Positions 41,786 through 54,703 of a stretch of DNA of 64,000 nucleotides are shown here, piece after piece. Each line of letters opens with the position of its first letter. Positions within the stretch are counted from its first letter, which is position 1. The stretch comes from Meconema thalassinum (lineage: Eukaryota > Arthropoda > Insecta > Orthoptera > Tettigoniidae). The translations under genes were made by a program, and so were the position numbers. Under the pieces are notes generated by a model. That model did not search any database and was not told the origin of the DNA. It saw only the letters and a program-made list of their open reading frames with translations. The DNA lies in NCBI GenBank assembly GCA_946902985.2, contig OX336388.2:1508668545-1508732544 (forward strand). Reading direction: 5' to 3'.

Positions 41786-44380
41786 TGCAGCAAGAAATAT
41801 GCAAATCACAGTATGCCAGCATTGCTCAATTCGGGATTTTTCGGGGCTGCGGTAAGTTCTCCCACTCTGTGACTTACATATTTTGGATTAAATAGAGGAT
41901 ACACTTGCAAAAATAACAACAAAATCAACTCCTATTTTAACACATTTAATTAATCAAAAATTATGGCGCTACAAACAATAAAACAATTAAACTACTGACC
42001 AATATCATTCTACTTGTCCAAAGTGAACAAGTAATAGCATAAAAATAAAACAAATATTATATTAAAACACATGGTTTTCTTTAAAACCAACAATTCATGA
42101 TTATTTTCACTTCCATAAAGTACTTATCTTAAAGTTCCAAATAACTACGAGCTTCTTTGGCTCGATACTTTCCCATAATAATGGTGTCATATTTTTGTAC
42201 ACCTCAAGAATTATTTTTATCTTTTCTTATCATAAAAACAAATATATAATTACATTTAAAATTACATGTTAATTATTCACTTCAATATTTGGGCATATCA
42301 CATGTTCTCCATATTTACTATCTCTCTCAAGTTTTGCAAATTCACTACGGTGATCGGGAAAACTATTTGTGTACTCCAGAGTTATAAAGATTACTTGACA
42401 AAGTCAAAAACTATGATCACTCCCGAAACCTAGTTATCTTCACAAAACTCGTGGATTCCTTCTTTTCCATACAATATTACAATAGGGATTTTATTTAATT
42501 CATTTGTCTTATAAGACCATTATCACATAAGAAAACTACGATCTGAATTGGCAAGCGATAATATCAATCTACAAGGACCTCGGTTCAACGTCCGGGTCAT
42601 TAACAACTTTAAACACTCACGGTAATTTAACACATCTTACAAGACGGTTTCTACCCACCCTCGCTCTATGTGGGTCAGGCCATTATACTCGGGCGTGATT
42701 TATGACAAGGAAAGCGACTCTCTGCCTAACCTACGGTGGCAGCTCTCTTCAATGCTTTAAAACAAGCCTTCACATTATTCTCAGTTCTGTGGAGAGACCT
42801 GGCTTTTACTTCACTTATCTCCATTCAACAATATTCTTTGGCTCATAAACCACATTCGTAACCTTGGCATTTATTAATTATGAGAGGGTCCTCATTGATT
42901 GGGAAGATTAATACACATTCTACGACGAATAATTAGGGGCTTTAACAACAAAAGGATTCTATGTTCGAATCTCTTAACATGCCTCGGGAACCATTTCCAC
43001 ATTTGGAGGACTTAAACAAGACGCGATTTAAAGTCGGCCGTGGCCTACATGACATACGCTCAATAATACCATACATTAGCTCCCTTTTAAATAATACACA
43101 CATGGCCTCGTGATCCACGTCACAATTAGAGGACTTACAACATATCTCAATTCACTGCAATCAACTACCCTCCATAATAATTTACCAAGTACTTTAACTT
43201 TTACGCGTTCCTAGCGTGACTTTTTATTTAATTGCGTTCCATTGCGCTACACATTACTTGACGGCCGAATGTCTTCCAAAGAACTGATAAATTTCATCGT
43301 AACAATTGATACATATCTTAATTCTTATATTAATCTTTTCCGTTGTCAATAAATCGCTCCCTTTTTAAGAACATGCATTCACGTCATGTCTTATACATTT
43401 GTTAAGGCTTCAACGCTCTATATTTTTATATCATTCAATTTAATCTTTATTTAGATTTCTTTACCTTGTTATTCACATCATATTTTCATTCCTTACAAAA
43501 GCTCAAAAGCTATTTCTTTCATATAATTCAAATTTACCTTTATGTAAATATCTTTGTTATAATTATTATTATCACGCTTGCTTTTATACATTCATTAAAT
43601 ACTGACATTTTATTCCATGCATTTCCTCTACAGGATTTATTATCTCACATAATTATTTATTATTTCTTAAAACTTTATTTTCGTTCAGATCGCGTTCTTA
43701 TTTAGTTATATTCATTTAAAAAACATCCCTTCTACTCAAAACTCCGGTGGAATTGTACACAAAATTTTTCCCGACACCAAAACATAATGAAAATCTTTAC
43801 TTACATGTTTAAGGTCGCTTTCTGACCTTTATTCTCGTTTGATGTGACATTTTGGCCCACCTTCTTGACCTACTCCATATTGTACAATCTCATCTTATGT
43901 ACAGAAATTTCTTGACACATATTCACTATATTTAACACTGACAACATTTTTTTATACACTGGTGTATCCGTTTTGAACACACATTAAAACACTAAAAAAT
44001 ATTACTCTGGTACATATTATAACACATATCACTGTGCATAAAACGCCTTCACTTTACCTAAAACACTTAAAATGACACTCTTATTTCTTTTCTTACAATA
44101 TTTACACTTCACTCCTATCACACGGGTGTATCTCAACGATTTTTACAATTTCTGTCGGCTGTTGATGATCCCTGATGTGAATCCTATCGACCTGCATTGG
44201 ACGTGTGATTTTACTCGTTCCAAGTTTCTCTCTCCTACAATGGAAACTACTGGTTTCAGTCTCTCAAAACCGCTTCTATTGTCTATTACTCGGCTTGACT
44301 TTATCTGCTTTAACTAGGCGATAAATGTCTTTACTTTGCCGTCACCTCTATTTATATATGGTGGTCTATCGCACCCTATA

Positions 44381-44545
44381 GTTTCTATATCTTGGCCTCC
44401 CTTCGAGGACCGTACACTGTCTATCGTACCGTTTAGTTTCTATATCTTGGCCTCCCTTCGAGGACCGTATACTGCCTATCGTACCGTTTAGTTTCTATAT
44501 CTTGGCCTCCCTTTGAGGACCGTATACTGTCTATCGTATATTTTT
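44381..44545. repeat. 55-bp tandem repeat, three copies
   Basis: 'gtttctatatcttggcctcc' begins at 44381, 44436 and 44491. The units are nearly identical ('cttcgaggaccgta'). Confidence 0.92.
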
Positions 44546-44919
44546 GACGTTTTCTCACTAGAGTACGTTTCCCTCTGGTTTCGAAACTAAGTTCCTGAGT
44601 TCCTTTCGCTTGAACTCCTATCTTTCGCGATCGTAATTACTGTTTAGTTCCTTTACCGGACTTAATGTCTTTAACAATGTCTTTACTAGACGTAACGCCG
44701 TTTATTTGTTGGAGTTCTTATAACTTCGTAACTGTATTGAACTAGTATTCTTCTGGAACTCGAAGTTCCCTACTGATCGCTGTGTCTTACTTTGGCGATA
44801 TTGCTTTAAAGTCCGTATATTTAATGTTCTTTATAATTTTGGACTCTTCAAAGTCTCGAACTGCTAACCCTCAGCGTAGCGTACTTATATCGTAACTGGT
44901 CTACACTCGGTGAACTTGT

Positions 44920-45095
44920 AGCATAGCCTCCCACAGGCTCTGGATCAATGTCTGATACAGCTTAATGTCCCCCTCACGGGCTCTTGAATACTGCGTATAC
45001 GATGTGGTGCAGCAGTTCCCCTCACGGAATGCTCGTAGACTGATGAACTGATGCAGAGTAACACCCCTCACGGGCTGTCAGAATAACTGCATGAT
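44920..45095. repeat. Loose ~60-bp repeats
   Basis: 'cccacaggctctggatcaatg', 'ccctcacgggctcttgaata', 'ccctcacggaatgctcgtag' and 'ccctcacgggctgtcagaat' recur with diverged spacers. Confidence 0.55.
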
Positions 45096-45817
45096 TGGCT
45101 TGGTGGGGCCAGGAGTTTTATACCTTTCAGTCACAAAAAGATAAAATCCTAGTCCTTTTCGTGACCAACTTCTGAACTAATTGTCGCACAATTATAAATA
45201 TCGTATCTCCAGAAAGCTCGTCTTCCAAACGTAAAATAATCTTCCGGTGCATAGAAATCGATCGTGCATTTCCGAGATATTAATTAATTTCTCGTCCTCA
45301 ACTGTGTGGGTGGTGCTGTTCTTTTTTTATTCTCCCACTCATTGGGTCTCGGTGAACCCCCAATGACGTCTACTTGCGTTTGCAGTTTTCTCTTGTGCAA
45401 TTTTTACAAGGTTTTTCTTTACACAAAAATCTCTAATCCAAATTGATTCACCGTACTGTATCTGTTTACTTATTTTTATACTCGTAAACGGGTTAAATTT
45501 AATTATTCCTGTTCTGACTCAGCAGCGAGGTTGCCATAATCCTGCAACGTAAGAGCAATTTCCGAGTCCAGCTTCTTCGTCTTACAGTCAAAACTTTCCA
45601 CTCGTTCTAATAATATCCATGACTGGCTCCTTATAAATGTCAAGAGGCATGAGCTCATCTAAGGAACACCTGGCCCTAGCTCTTGCACAATGTTAAGCTA
45701 TTATCCTGGCTTGAAATCTCTCTCCGTTCCCTTAGAAACTGTATGATTCTTTCATTCTTTTCTCAAAGTACATGGATTCGACTCTCTTTGAGGCCATGGT
45801 ACATGGGTTCAATGTGT

Positions 45818-48655
45818 CAGCTTATTTTTAATGATTAGTATATGTGCCGAGTAACACATCCCCAAATGAAACCACTCGTGAGATATTGTTATTCAATGGA
45901 AAGCACGTTTACCCCCTTAACACCTCTTTAGAACCTGAATATCCAAAACTCTTTCCTTAGTGGACGTTTTCGACATACAACGAACATATCCCCAAAATTT
46001 CATGTTTCTAACTTCAATAATTTTGGCTGGGCGATGATGAGTGAGTGAGTCAGTCAGGACATTTTCTTTAATTTATTTTTGATAATTTCACCCCTCCCCA
46101 TGAACCCCTTAAATTGGATTTATGAAACAAACGGTCAAACACCTATTTACTTATTTAAAGCTGTTTTCCCCCTGAGTTTGATGAGTGAGTAAGTGAGTCA
46201 ATCAGTTAGGACACTTTCTTTCCTGTATTTCTCTCCCCAGAATTTCACCCCTCTCCAAGGGCCCCTTAAATTGGATTTATGAAAAAACGTTCGAACACCT
46301 ATTTACCTGTATTTTAAGCTGTTTTTTCCCACCGAATTTCAAACTTCACGCCTATGTCGTTTCAGAGATACACTCTCCGTCAAGAATCCCTCAACCCCCA
46401 ATTTTCACCCCTTTCACCTCATAATATACACCACATCGATAAACCCTTAGACATATGTCTGATTATTTTTAATGATTAGTTTATATACCGAATATCACAA
46501 ACCCAAACAAACAACTCATGAGATATCGTTATTCAATGAAATGCACGTTTACCCCCTTGACTCGTCTCTAAAACCCGAATAAACAAAAATCATTCCTTAG
46601 TTAACGTTTTCGACATACAGCGAACATCTTCCCAAAATTTCATGTTTCCAACTTTAATAGTTTTCGCTGGGCGTGATGAGTGAGTGAGTCAGACAGGACA
46701 TTTTCTTTAATTTATTTTACCAGAATTTCACCCCTCCCCATGGGCCCCTTAAATTGGATTGATTAAAAAACGCTTGAACACCTATTAACTTATTTCTTAA
46801 GCTGCCTTTTTCCCCTGAGTCAGTCGGTTAGGACACTTTCTCTCCTTTTTTTCCCCAGAATTTCACCCCACCCCATTGGCCCCTTAAATTAATTTATGAA
46901 AAAACAGTCGAAAACCGATTTACTTACTTTTTAAGCTGATTTTTTTTTCGCTGAGTTTCAAATTTCTCGCCTATCTCGTTTAAGAGATAGGCCTACACGC
47001 TCCATTAGGAATCCTTCAACCCCCACTTTTCAGCCCTTTCACCTCATAATAATACACCACATCGAAAACCGCTTAGACACATGTCTGCGTATTTTTAATG
47101 ATTAGTTTATATGCCGAGTATCACATCCACAAATGAAAGCACTCGTGAGATATTGATATTCAATAAAATGCAGGTTTAACCCCCTTAAGACCCATTTAGA
47201 ACCCGAATATCCAAAAAACCTCCCTTAGTGTACGGTTTTGACATTCAACGAACATATCCCCGAAATGTCATGTTTCCAACTTCAATATTTTTGGCTGGGC
47301 AATGATGAGTGAGTGAATGAGTCAGGACATTTCCTTTCAATTTTTTTTTCTTCAGAATTTCCCCCCTCCCGATGAACCCCTTCAATTTGATTGAAAAAAA
47401 AACTGTCGAAAAGCTATTTACTTACTTTAAAGCAGTTTTTTCCCGTGAGTTTGATGAGTGAGTCAGTCAGTCAATCAGTTAGGACACTTTCTTTCCTGTC
47501 CCTCCCCCCGAATTTCACCCCTCCCCATGGGCCCCTTAAATTGGATTTATGGAAAAGCGGTCAAACACATATTTACTTATTTTTATGCTGATTTTTTTTC
47601 CGCTGAGTTTCAAACTCCTCGCCTGTGTCGTTTAAGAGATACACGCTCCGTTAGGAATCTTTCAATCCCCACTTTTCACCACTTTAACCTCATAAACACA
47701 TCGAAAAACCCTCAGACACGTGTCTTGTTACTTTTTAATGATAAGTTTATATGCCGTGTATCACATCCCCCAATGAAACCAATCGGGAGATATAGTTATT
47801 CAATGAAATGCAGGTTTAACCCCCTTAAGACCCCTTTAGAACCTGAATATCCGAAAATCCTCCCTTAGTAGACGGTTTTGACATACAATGAACATATCCC
47901 CAAACTGTCATGTTTCCAACGTCAATAATTTTGGCTAGGCGATGATGAGTGAGTGAGTAAGTGAGTGAGTCTGGACATTTTCTTTCAATTTTCTTTTTTC
48001 AGAATTTCACCCCTCCCCATGAACCCCTTAAATTTGATTTATGAAAAAAAAAAACTGTCGAACAGCTATTTACTTACTTTAAAGCAGTTTTTTCCCCCTG
48101 AGTTTGATGAGTGAGCCAGTCAGTCAATCAGTCAGGACACTTTCTTTCCTGTCCCCCCCCCCCCAGAATTTCATCACTCCCCATGGGGCCCTTAAATTGG
48201 ATTTATGAAAAAACTGTCAAACACATATTTACTTCTTTTTTATGTTGATTTTTTTTCGCTGTGTTTCAAACTCCTCGCCTATGTCGTTTAAGAGACACAC
48301 GCTCCGTTAAGAATCTTTTAATCCCCACTTTTCACTCCTTTCACCTCATAATATACACCACATCGAAAAATCCTCAGACACATGTCTTCTTATTTTTAAT
48401 GATGAGTTTATATGCCAGGTATCACATCCCCCCATGAAACCAATCAGGAGATATTGCTATTCAATTAAATGCAGGTCTAACCCCTTAACACCCCTTTAGA
48501 ACCTGAATAGCCAAAATTTCTCTCTTAGTGGGCATTTGCGGCCTTTGAGGAAGCTGCATACCAGATTTCATTCCAATCCGTTCGGTGGTTTCTGAGATTT
48601 CGTGATGAATAAATGAATGAGTGAGTGAGTGAGTGAGTGGTATTTGAAAAATATA
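45818..48655 (-). repeat. ~640-bp tandem array with internal sub-repeats
   Basis: Units begin at the 'acccccttaa' block at 45912, 46552, 47180, 47820 and 48480, at spacings of 640, 628, 640 and 660. Within each unit the stretch 'gatgagtgagtgagtcag' plus 'aatttcacccctccccatg' plus 'ccccttaaattggatttatg' occurs twice, so the unit is itself an old duplication. The last unit turns into 'aatgagtgagtgagtgagtg'. Confidence 0.9.
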
Positions 48656-49144
48656 TAGTAGAAAGAAGATAGTGTCAAGTCTTTGTTATGCTAAACTCGG
48701 TTGACAGTGCTGTGTGAGCAGTTGAGTAACTAACGGGATTTCAAGTAAAGATCCTCATTTTCTATACCGGTAGTGCTGAGCGCAATTGGCATCAAGTCGG
48801 CCGTGTCTCGACTTGAGCTATGTTGCCATGGAAACAATCTGCCTTGCCATTCCTTCATGAGTATATTTTATGGTTTGATTAGCCTGTTTTTTGAGTGAAA
48901 AAGGGCCAAAATCAGAAGAATGAGAAAGACTATCGAAAATTCATGTAGCCAGCGGTTCCTTCTGGGTCCTAAACTATGTGTATGCAAAATATGGTTGAGA
49001 TTGGTGGAACGGTGAAGATTTGTATACGGAACCAACATATATACATACATACATACATACATACATACAGACTTTCACTTTTATATATTAGATAATGGGC
49101 CAAACACTTTATACCTGATTTAACGAATGAGCGGACTTGACATC

Positions 49145-49212
49145 AGAGCGGTTGACCAATGGCACAACAATGTCTTTCGAACACCACCACGCCATCGGTC
49201 AAGCGCTCTGGA
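49145..49212. repeat. Hairpin between Helitron 2 and the right arm
   Basis: AGAGCGGTTGACC (49145-49157) pairs with GGTCAAGCGCTCT (about 49198-49210) with one mismatch. The loop is ~40 bp. Confidence 0.65.
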
Positions 49213-49244
49213 GTCAATTTTTTTTCTACATGTGCATAATTAAA

Positions 49245-49393
49245 TGTGCATAATTAAATGTTTGTATGTTTTTAACCCAGTCAGACATTACAAAATTAAA
49301 TTTAGATAATAAAAGGTGTACCAAAAAAACTATCTATATCAGCTGCGGATGCTGAAAATACTGTTCTACAGACTAGAACGGAAAAATCAGCTG
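49245..49393. repeat. Inverted-repeat arm, right of Helitron 2
   Basis: Partner of 40551-40711. A 15-bp direct repeat 'tgtgcataattaaat' (49231, 49245) lies at its inner edge. Confidence 0.75.
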
Positions 49394-49574
49394 CATTCAA
49401 GAATTCGTTCATGCGCTGCAGAAGGTTTTTGACCCGGCCCTTGGTATGCGAGCAGGAGGGTTATGACATTTGTTTACGTCATTGGAGATAACCCCTTTGC
49501 CGACCCCTTGCCAAAGTCTGAGCGGAATTGAGGAACTCATTTTTGGGTCCCTTGGAGGACCGAGTGGAATTAAT

Positions 49575-49671
49575 AAAAATTGAGGGGATTTTTAATGTTC
49601 GACCTCCTCGGACACTCCCGCCACTAAAATCCATGCGATAAATAAATAAATAAATAAATAAATAAATAGAC
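49575..49671 (+). mobile_element. SINE family A, 3' end fragment
   Basis: 'ctcggacactcccgccacta', 'aaatccatgcgat' and an AAAT tail match 575-641. The rest of the SINE is absent. Confidence 0.65.
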
Positions 49672-51040
49672 ATGGAAGAGACACATGCGGCATTTTTATT
49701 TTATTACTAGCAGAAGTACCCGTTCTTCGAACGGTGTTCGTTGTTAACACCAGTCGTTGTTAACACCAGACATTATCAATTGAGCTACTGTTGCAATGGC
49801 TAGCGGTTTGTCATTCCGAACGAAGTTAGTTTTCTGGGAATATCACACACACGGTTAATTTAAGGCCCTTAAAATGTAGTTTTCGGAGACCCTTTATAGA
49901 TTCCCGAATTTTGTGTCTCACATTGAGAAGCGCAACATATGCTTCGGTCGTCCTTCTAGGATAATTTTTATATTTCGCCTATTTTAGCATGTATTGAGAA
50001 GTTTTTCTCTATATCCACCCTTCTACTGTACGAAAAGTACGGTGAAGAGATTTATAAATGATTGGTGTATTGACTCTCATGGTTACCATACCTAATTTTA
50101 CGATGATCCAAGCATCCGAACACGAGTTATAGGCGTGGGCAACATAAAGATACAAAGAAAGACAGACAGACAATTCTATTGTCAACAACATATTACCCAG
50201 ATATCCAAATATGAGTATATCTACCACAAAGTATCAAACAAAATCATCCTTACGATGAACCCGTTTGTCGAAAAAAAAAAAGTTAAAATGTGCTCTCAGA
50301 CTAAATTCCCCTAACCTGTACTTCCTGACGTGAAATAGAATTGAATGCCTTGTAGACGAAACGAAATACACGTCACATAAAAACTGACCCTGTACGTTGT
50401 GCTAGGTGCCCATACACAGGAAGACCCCTTTCATAAATTAGAAAGGCTTGTGGTGCATGGAAATTCAGGTTCTTTAGCCTCAAATTGCCCAAATTCCTAA
50501 AAGCCGCAAAAACATGCTGGTTCAATACAAGAATTTTTGAAAATAATGTTGCTGTTTGGAGATATAATAGACCTTCTGTACTAAATGTCGAACGTGAAAA
50601 TTGCATGAAAAAATTTTAGGCTACCCCTTGACCCCCTTAATTGCATTGATGAATTTTACAGTCTACGTTAGTTCCGTGATAACCTTATAGCCATTTGCAC
50701 ACTTTCACAGAAATGTAATAAATGGAGTGACATTGCTTCTTACAGAAATAGAAGGAAAGTTGTAAGCCGCCCCTTGATATAATGTTCTCATGGTTACCGA
50801 TTTGCATTCCTTCATTAGTTTGTTAAATTAAATTAAATTAAATTAGTGTTCTGGGAATATTTCAGAAACTGTTGGATTTAGAGCCTTATAATGTAGTTTT
50901 CGAGGACCCTTTAGGGCCCCCGAGTTTTGTTTCTGGCACCGAGGGGATTTGTATCGTCGTTGTACGCCATAATATAATACTATACTATAATATAATACTA
51001 TAATATAGAGAGAAATTATAACACCTTATTTTTATTATTA

Positions 51041-51985
51041 TTAATGCAGCCAATGGCCATGTACTTTTCTTTTCAGGACGGGTCAGGGAAGGGATATTAT
51101 CAGAGAAAGAAGCATTCAATCACGCATGAGCAAAATGGAAATGGCCTACCATTTAAAAGAAGGAAGATTGTAGTTTTACGTGACCGTGAATCTTGTGATT
51201 ACGAGCCACGGGACCTCCTTTTAACGTGGAATCCGAACCACAGGACATGGCATTTCACTTCGAAAATCTCACATGCATTGACCGGGAATCGAACCTGGAC
51301 TGCCTTGGTGAGAGGCATACAGCTAGACCGCTGAGCCACCACGCCCCTGCCTACCATTTAACTAAGGACATCTATAAGAAAAGGTCAATATCCTTCATCG
51401 CAAAACTAAAACATCACTGCAGTGTCATCCGTCTGGAGGTCTTGCATGCTTCTGAATGCCTCACGATGAACAAAAAAGGCTTGGTCGAGAAACTGGAGGC
51501 CAAAGAAAGAAAAATTTTGAGAAAGATATTGGGTTCCATCAAAGACAATGGGGAATACAGAAGACGGCAAAACCACGAACTATATACTCATGTGGAGAAG
51601 ATAAGTAACGTCATCCGGAAGAGAAGGATACCATTTTTTGGGCATGTGAAATGAATGAGCCCAGCGAGACTGACCAACCACAACATAACTTACTTTCAGG
51701 AGAGGAAAACAAAATGGGCCTGGTTCATAGAACTGGATAAACATCTGAAAGAAGTGAGGATTACACCAATAGGCATTCAGGAGCGCACCCCAATCAAAAG
51801 AAAATATCAAGCTTGCAAAGGTTTCCAAGAAAAACCGAAGCTGAAAACGGAAAAACAATTGGACCTAGAAACGGAAGGAAGTCCACCGAGAACGAATGCG
51901 GGCGTACTGGGCAAACATCAAAGCCAGTAGGAGACAGTTGAAATGACGCGGATCCATAGATGGCCCATACGAAATGAATGAATGA
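51041..51985 (+). pseudogene. LINE ORF2 C-terminal fragment inserted in Helitron 3
   Basis: After the SINE the frame reads KLKHHCSVIRLEVLHASECL, KKGLVEKLEAKERKILRKIL, RRRQNHELYTHVEKISNVIR, RRIPFFGHVK, a stop (TGA, 51652-51654), then MSPARLTNHNI...KTKWAWFIELDKHLKEV and a basic tail to 51930. This is the C-terminal end of the LINE type also seen at 28390-29342. Original readings normally continue through GH(L/V)xRM, so the TGA is a disabling point change. A (GAAT)n tail at about 51975 suggests the 3' end. Confidence 0.75.
51144..51360 (-). mobile_element. SINE family F, copy 2 (inside the LINE fragment)
   Basis: The body is 51156-51348, the reverse of copy 1 (26731-26925). Perfect 12-bp duplications gcctaccattta lie at 51144-51155 and 51349-51360. 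Confidence 0.92.
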
Positions 51986-53267
51986 ATAATACGGCGATAG
52001 GAATATAATAGACCTGCCGTATCACACCCGCAGGTGTAAATCGCGTGAAAAAATTCTAGAATACCCCTTGATCCCCTTAAGCGCGTTATACGTATTGATG
52101 AATTTTACGGCTTAATTTGGTTCCGTGATAACCTTCTAGCCGTTTGCAAACTTTCACACTAATGTAATTAATGGAATTGCATTGCGTCTTACAGCAATAG
52201 ATGACCTCTGAGAATCTGTTGCCATGGTTACTGGCTTGCATTCGTTCATTAGTTTATTAAATGAAATTAGTTTTCTGGGAATATCTCAAAAACGGTTGGT
52301 CTTAGGGCCTTAAAATGTGGTTTTCGGGAACCCGAGTTTTGTCTCTCACATAGAGGGGCTGAAAATGAGCTTTGTCTCGTCCTTCCACGCCTATTTCAGC
52401 ATGTATTTTAAGGGGGTACGCCCCCTTTTATGAGGGGTACGGAGAAGATTTATATCAATGATAAGTGTCGTGCCTCTGATTGATATCTGTACCAAATTTT
52501 ACGTTGATACACCCAGCCGTTCTCGAGTTATAAGGGAACAAATTTGTCCACAGACGAACAAACAGACAGACAAAAAAAAAAAATCGCGCGCATGCATCAA
52601 AAACCGTCTGAAACGCGTAAACAACTCAATTTTCCGTAGAAATTCAGAGAAAAACAGACAAACATTCATTTTTATATAGAGAGATATATACTGCACGGCT
52701 CGGTGTTGACCGTGTTTTATTGCACATATTTAGGTTTCACTCGCTAACCGTTGGAGATATACGAAAAGTGATAAGGACCTTTCGGATAGAAAATTAAATG
52801 TTAAAGCTCATGTATGCCATCAAAAGGTTGCTACTTCTTAGCGTTCTCTTTTTATTTGAAATGGAAATAAGAAATTTTGAAACCGAAGGGTGTAGTGACG
52901 TCACAAATGTCGGTTTTATTTGCTAAGCGTTGAAGATACACGAAAAGTGATAATGACCTTTTGGATAGGAAATTAAATTTCAAAGCTCATGTATGCCATC
53001 AAAAGTTTGCTATTTCCTACCGTTCTCTTTTTATTTGATATGGAAATAGGAAATTTTGTGAAACCAAAGGGTGTAGTGACGTCACTAAAATGGTCGCCAT
53101 TTTTAATAGTGCAAAATTTCGAAATCAAAAGTATCCTATATGTAAACCTGGTAAATCAGCTACATCCATGCAAAATTTCATTTAAATCGGACCAGTGGTT
53201 CTTGCGTTATTGAGTAACACACAGACAGACAGACAGACAGAAAGACAGACACACACACCATCTCATG

Positions 53268-54703
53268 TTTAGCCTATTTTTCACATTTTGCAAAAATGAG
53301 TAAAAAGTAGTCTTATGAGATCGATCCGGGAAAATGTGTGTCTGTCTGTCTGTCTGTCTGTCCTTCTGTCTGTCTCTGTCTGGCTGTGTTTGTGTGTCCC
53401 CCTATCAACTCCTAAACGGCTGGAGCAATCGAAATAAAATTTGGTAGGAGTAAAGATCTACACCTGGGTATCTCACGGCCATATTTGAAAATGATGTCAG
53501 TGCTACCAACTGCTGAAAAATCGCAATTGAAATTTGAGCTCCATGTTGGATATCTTGGAAGGTATGAATGGGAGCTATTTCAAAATCGGCACACATATAG
53601 ATAATAATATTGCAGTTTAATTTCCAGAAGGCCATACATGGCAGTGTTGCCAAAATTATTATAAGCCTACTGATAGGTCCAATATTTAAATGCATATAAC
53701 TTCTACACTATTAATTGGAATTCAACCAAATTTCGTATGTTGTATGTGTACATAACCAGATATGACTGAACGTATTCTTATGAACCACCAGTGCTGACAA
53801 CTGTTAAAAAATGCTCTTAATTTCTTTTATCCAAATACCAATATATATGAGAAAGTATGCAAGCCGACAGCTTTAAACTATGCACACGTATAGTACATGA
53901 CATTCTATATTAATTTGGAGTAACTTATATACGTCAGTGCTACCAACATGATTCTAAGCCTGCTGAGAGGTCCAACTTTAAATACATGTAACTTCCATAC
54001 TATCATTTGGATTTCAACCAAATTTCGTATGTGCTATGTGTACCTTAACAGCTATGACTATGCGTAATCTTAAGAGCAACCAGGGCTGCCAACTGTTAAT
54101 AAATGCTGTCTCTATTTTTGTTACCCTAATATCAATATATCAGAAAGAATGCAAGCCAATAGCTCTAAAATTTGCACACGTATAGTACCTGGCATTCTAG
54201 ATTACTTTGGAGTAACTAATATACGTCAGTGCTGCCAACATGATTCTAAGCCTGCTGATAGTTCCAATTTTAAAATGCATGTAACTTCTATACTAACTAA
54301 TGGATTTCATTCAAAATTAGCACAACAATAGATCAGATTATTTCAGATTATTTCTGACCAATACATGCATGACACTGTTGCCAACATGATTTTACGCGCG
54401 CTGTTAGATCCAATGTTTAACTGCATGTAACGTCCATGCTATTCATTGGACTCCAACCAAATTTTGTATTCTGTACCTTAAGAGATGGAACTAAGAATAT
54501 ATTCAGTCACCAGGGCTGCCAACTGTAGTGCACTATTAGGCTACATTATGCCAAGTATACAGTATTTCGAACTAATTAGAAATTTCGATATTACCAACTT
54601 AATTTCGTCATTATTCTAGATAGATCCATATCGATTAATCATTGGCATGAATCTTAAATTTTAAGAAAAGTAGGCTCTTTAGTTCGTCACGGAACTTCTT
54701 GTT
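53268..54703 (+). mobile_element. Helentron-like HINE element (copy H2), uninterrupted
   Basis: The 5' end is 'tttagcctatttttcacatt', then 'gcaaaaatgag', 'gagatcgatccggg' and a (CTGT)n tract (53340-53362). The 3' end is 'aaaagtaggct', stem-loop AGTTC-gtcacg-GAACT (54681-54696) and 'tcttgtt'. It sits in the 5' terminus of Helitron 3: the flanks 'actaatata' and 'catgagatgg' correspond to the continuous Helitron 1 start. At 1,436 bp it is the cleanest copy for defining the family. The interior has four to five decayed ~290-bp units. Confidence 0.82.

Larger units (their letters stand above)
41786..45817. mobile_element. Unclassified ~4.0-kb insertion in the 640-bp repeat
   Basis: Intact sister units show an unbroken 'agacatgtct...ttatttttaatg', so 41786-45817 is foreign to the array. 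Candidate duplication: 'atgtgt' on both sides (41780-41785, 45814-45819 region). The ends are 'gcccttgcagcaagaaatat' and 'ccatggtacatgggttca', with no terminal repeats found by eye, inverted or direct. The largest ORF is 81 codons with no motif. Much of it is AT-rich, but 44300-45150 is more complex, with two short tandem arrays. Confidence 0.5.
40824..49092 (-). mobile_element. Helitron-like element 2 (8.3 kb, non-autonomous)
   Basis: On the minus strand the 5' end is TCTAATATATAAAAGTGAAA (from 49092), preceded by A. The 3' end is 'gaagcacgggtacttcagCTAG' (in two pieces, ending at 40824), followed by T. The terminal hairpin is GAAG...CTTC. The termini match those of the elements ending at 16049 and 49707. 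The interior has one copy of the 5' module (40945-41330), a ~640-bp tandem array and an unclassified insertion. No Rep/helicase ORF. Confidence 0.72.

Noticed and set aside
43466..43705. 79-codon hydrophobic ORF (+)
   Set aside because: Phe/Ile/Leu-rich because the DNA is AT-rich; no start context or neighbours to support a membrane peptide.
41786..45817. LTR retrotransposon for the 4-kb insertion
   Set aside because: The first ~60 bases do not recur near the right end, and no primer-binding site or pol motif was found.
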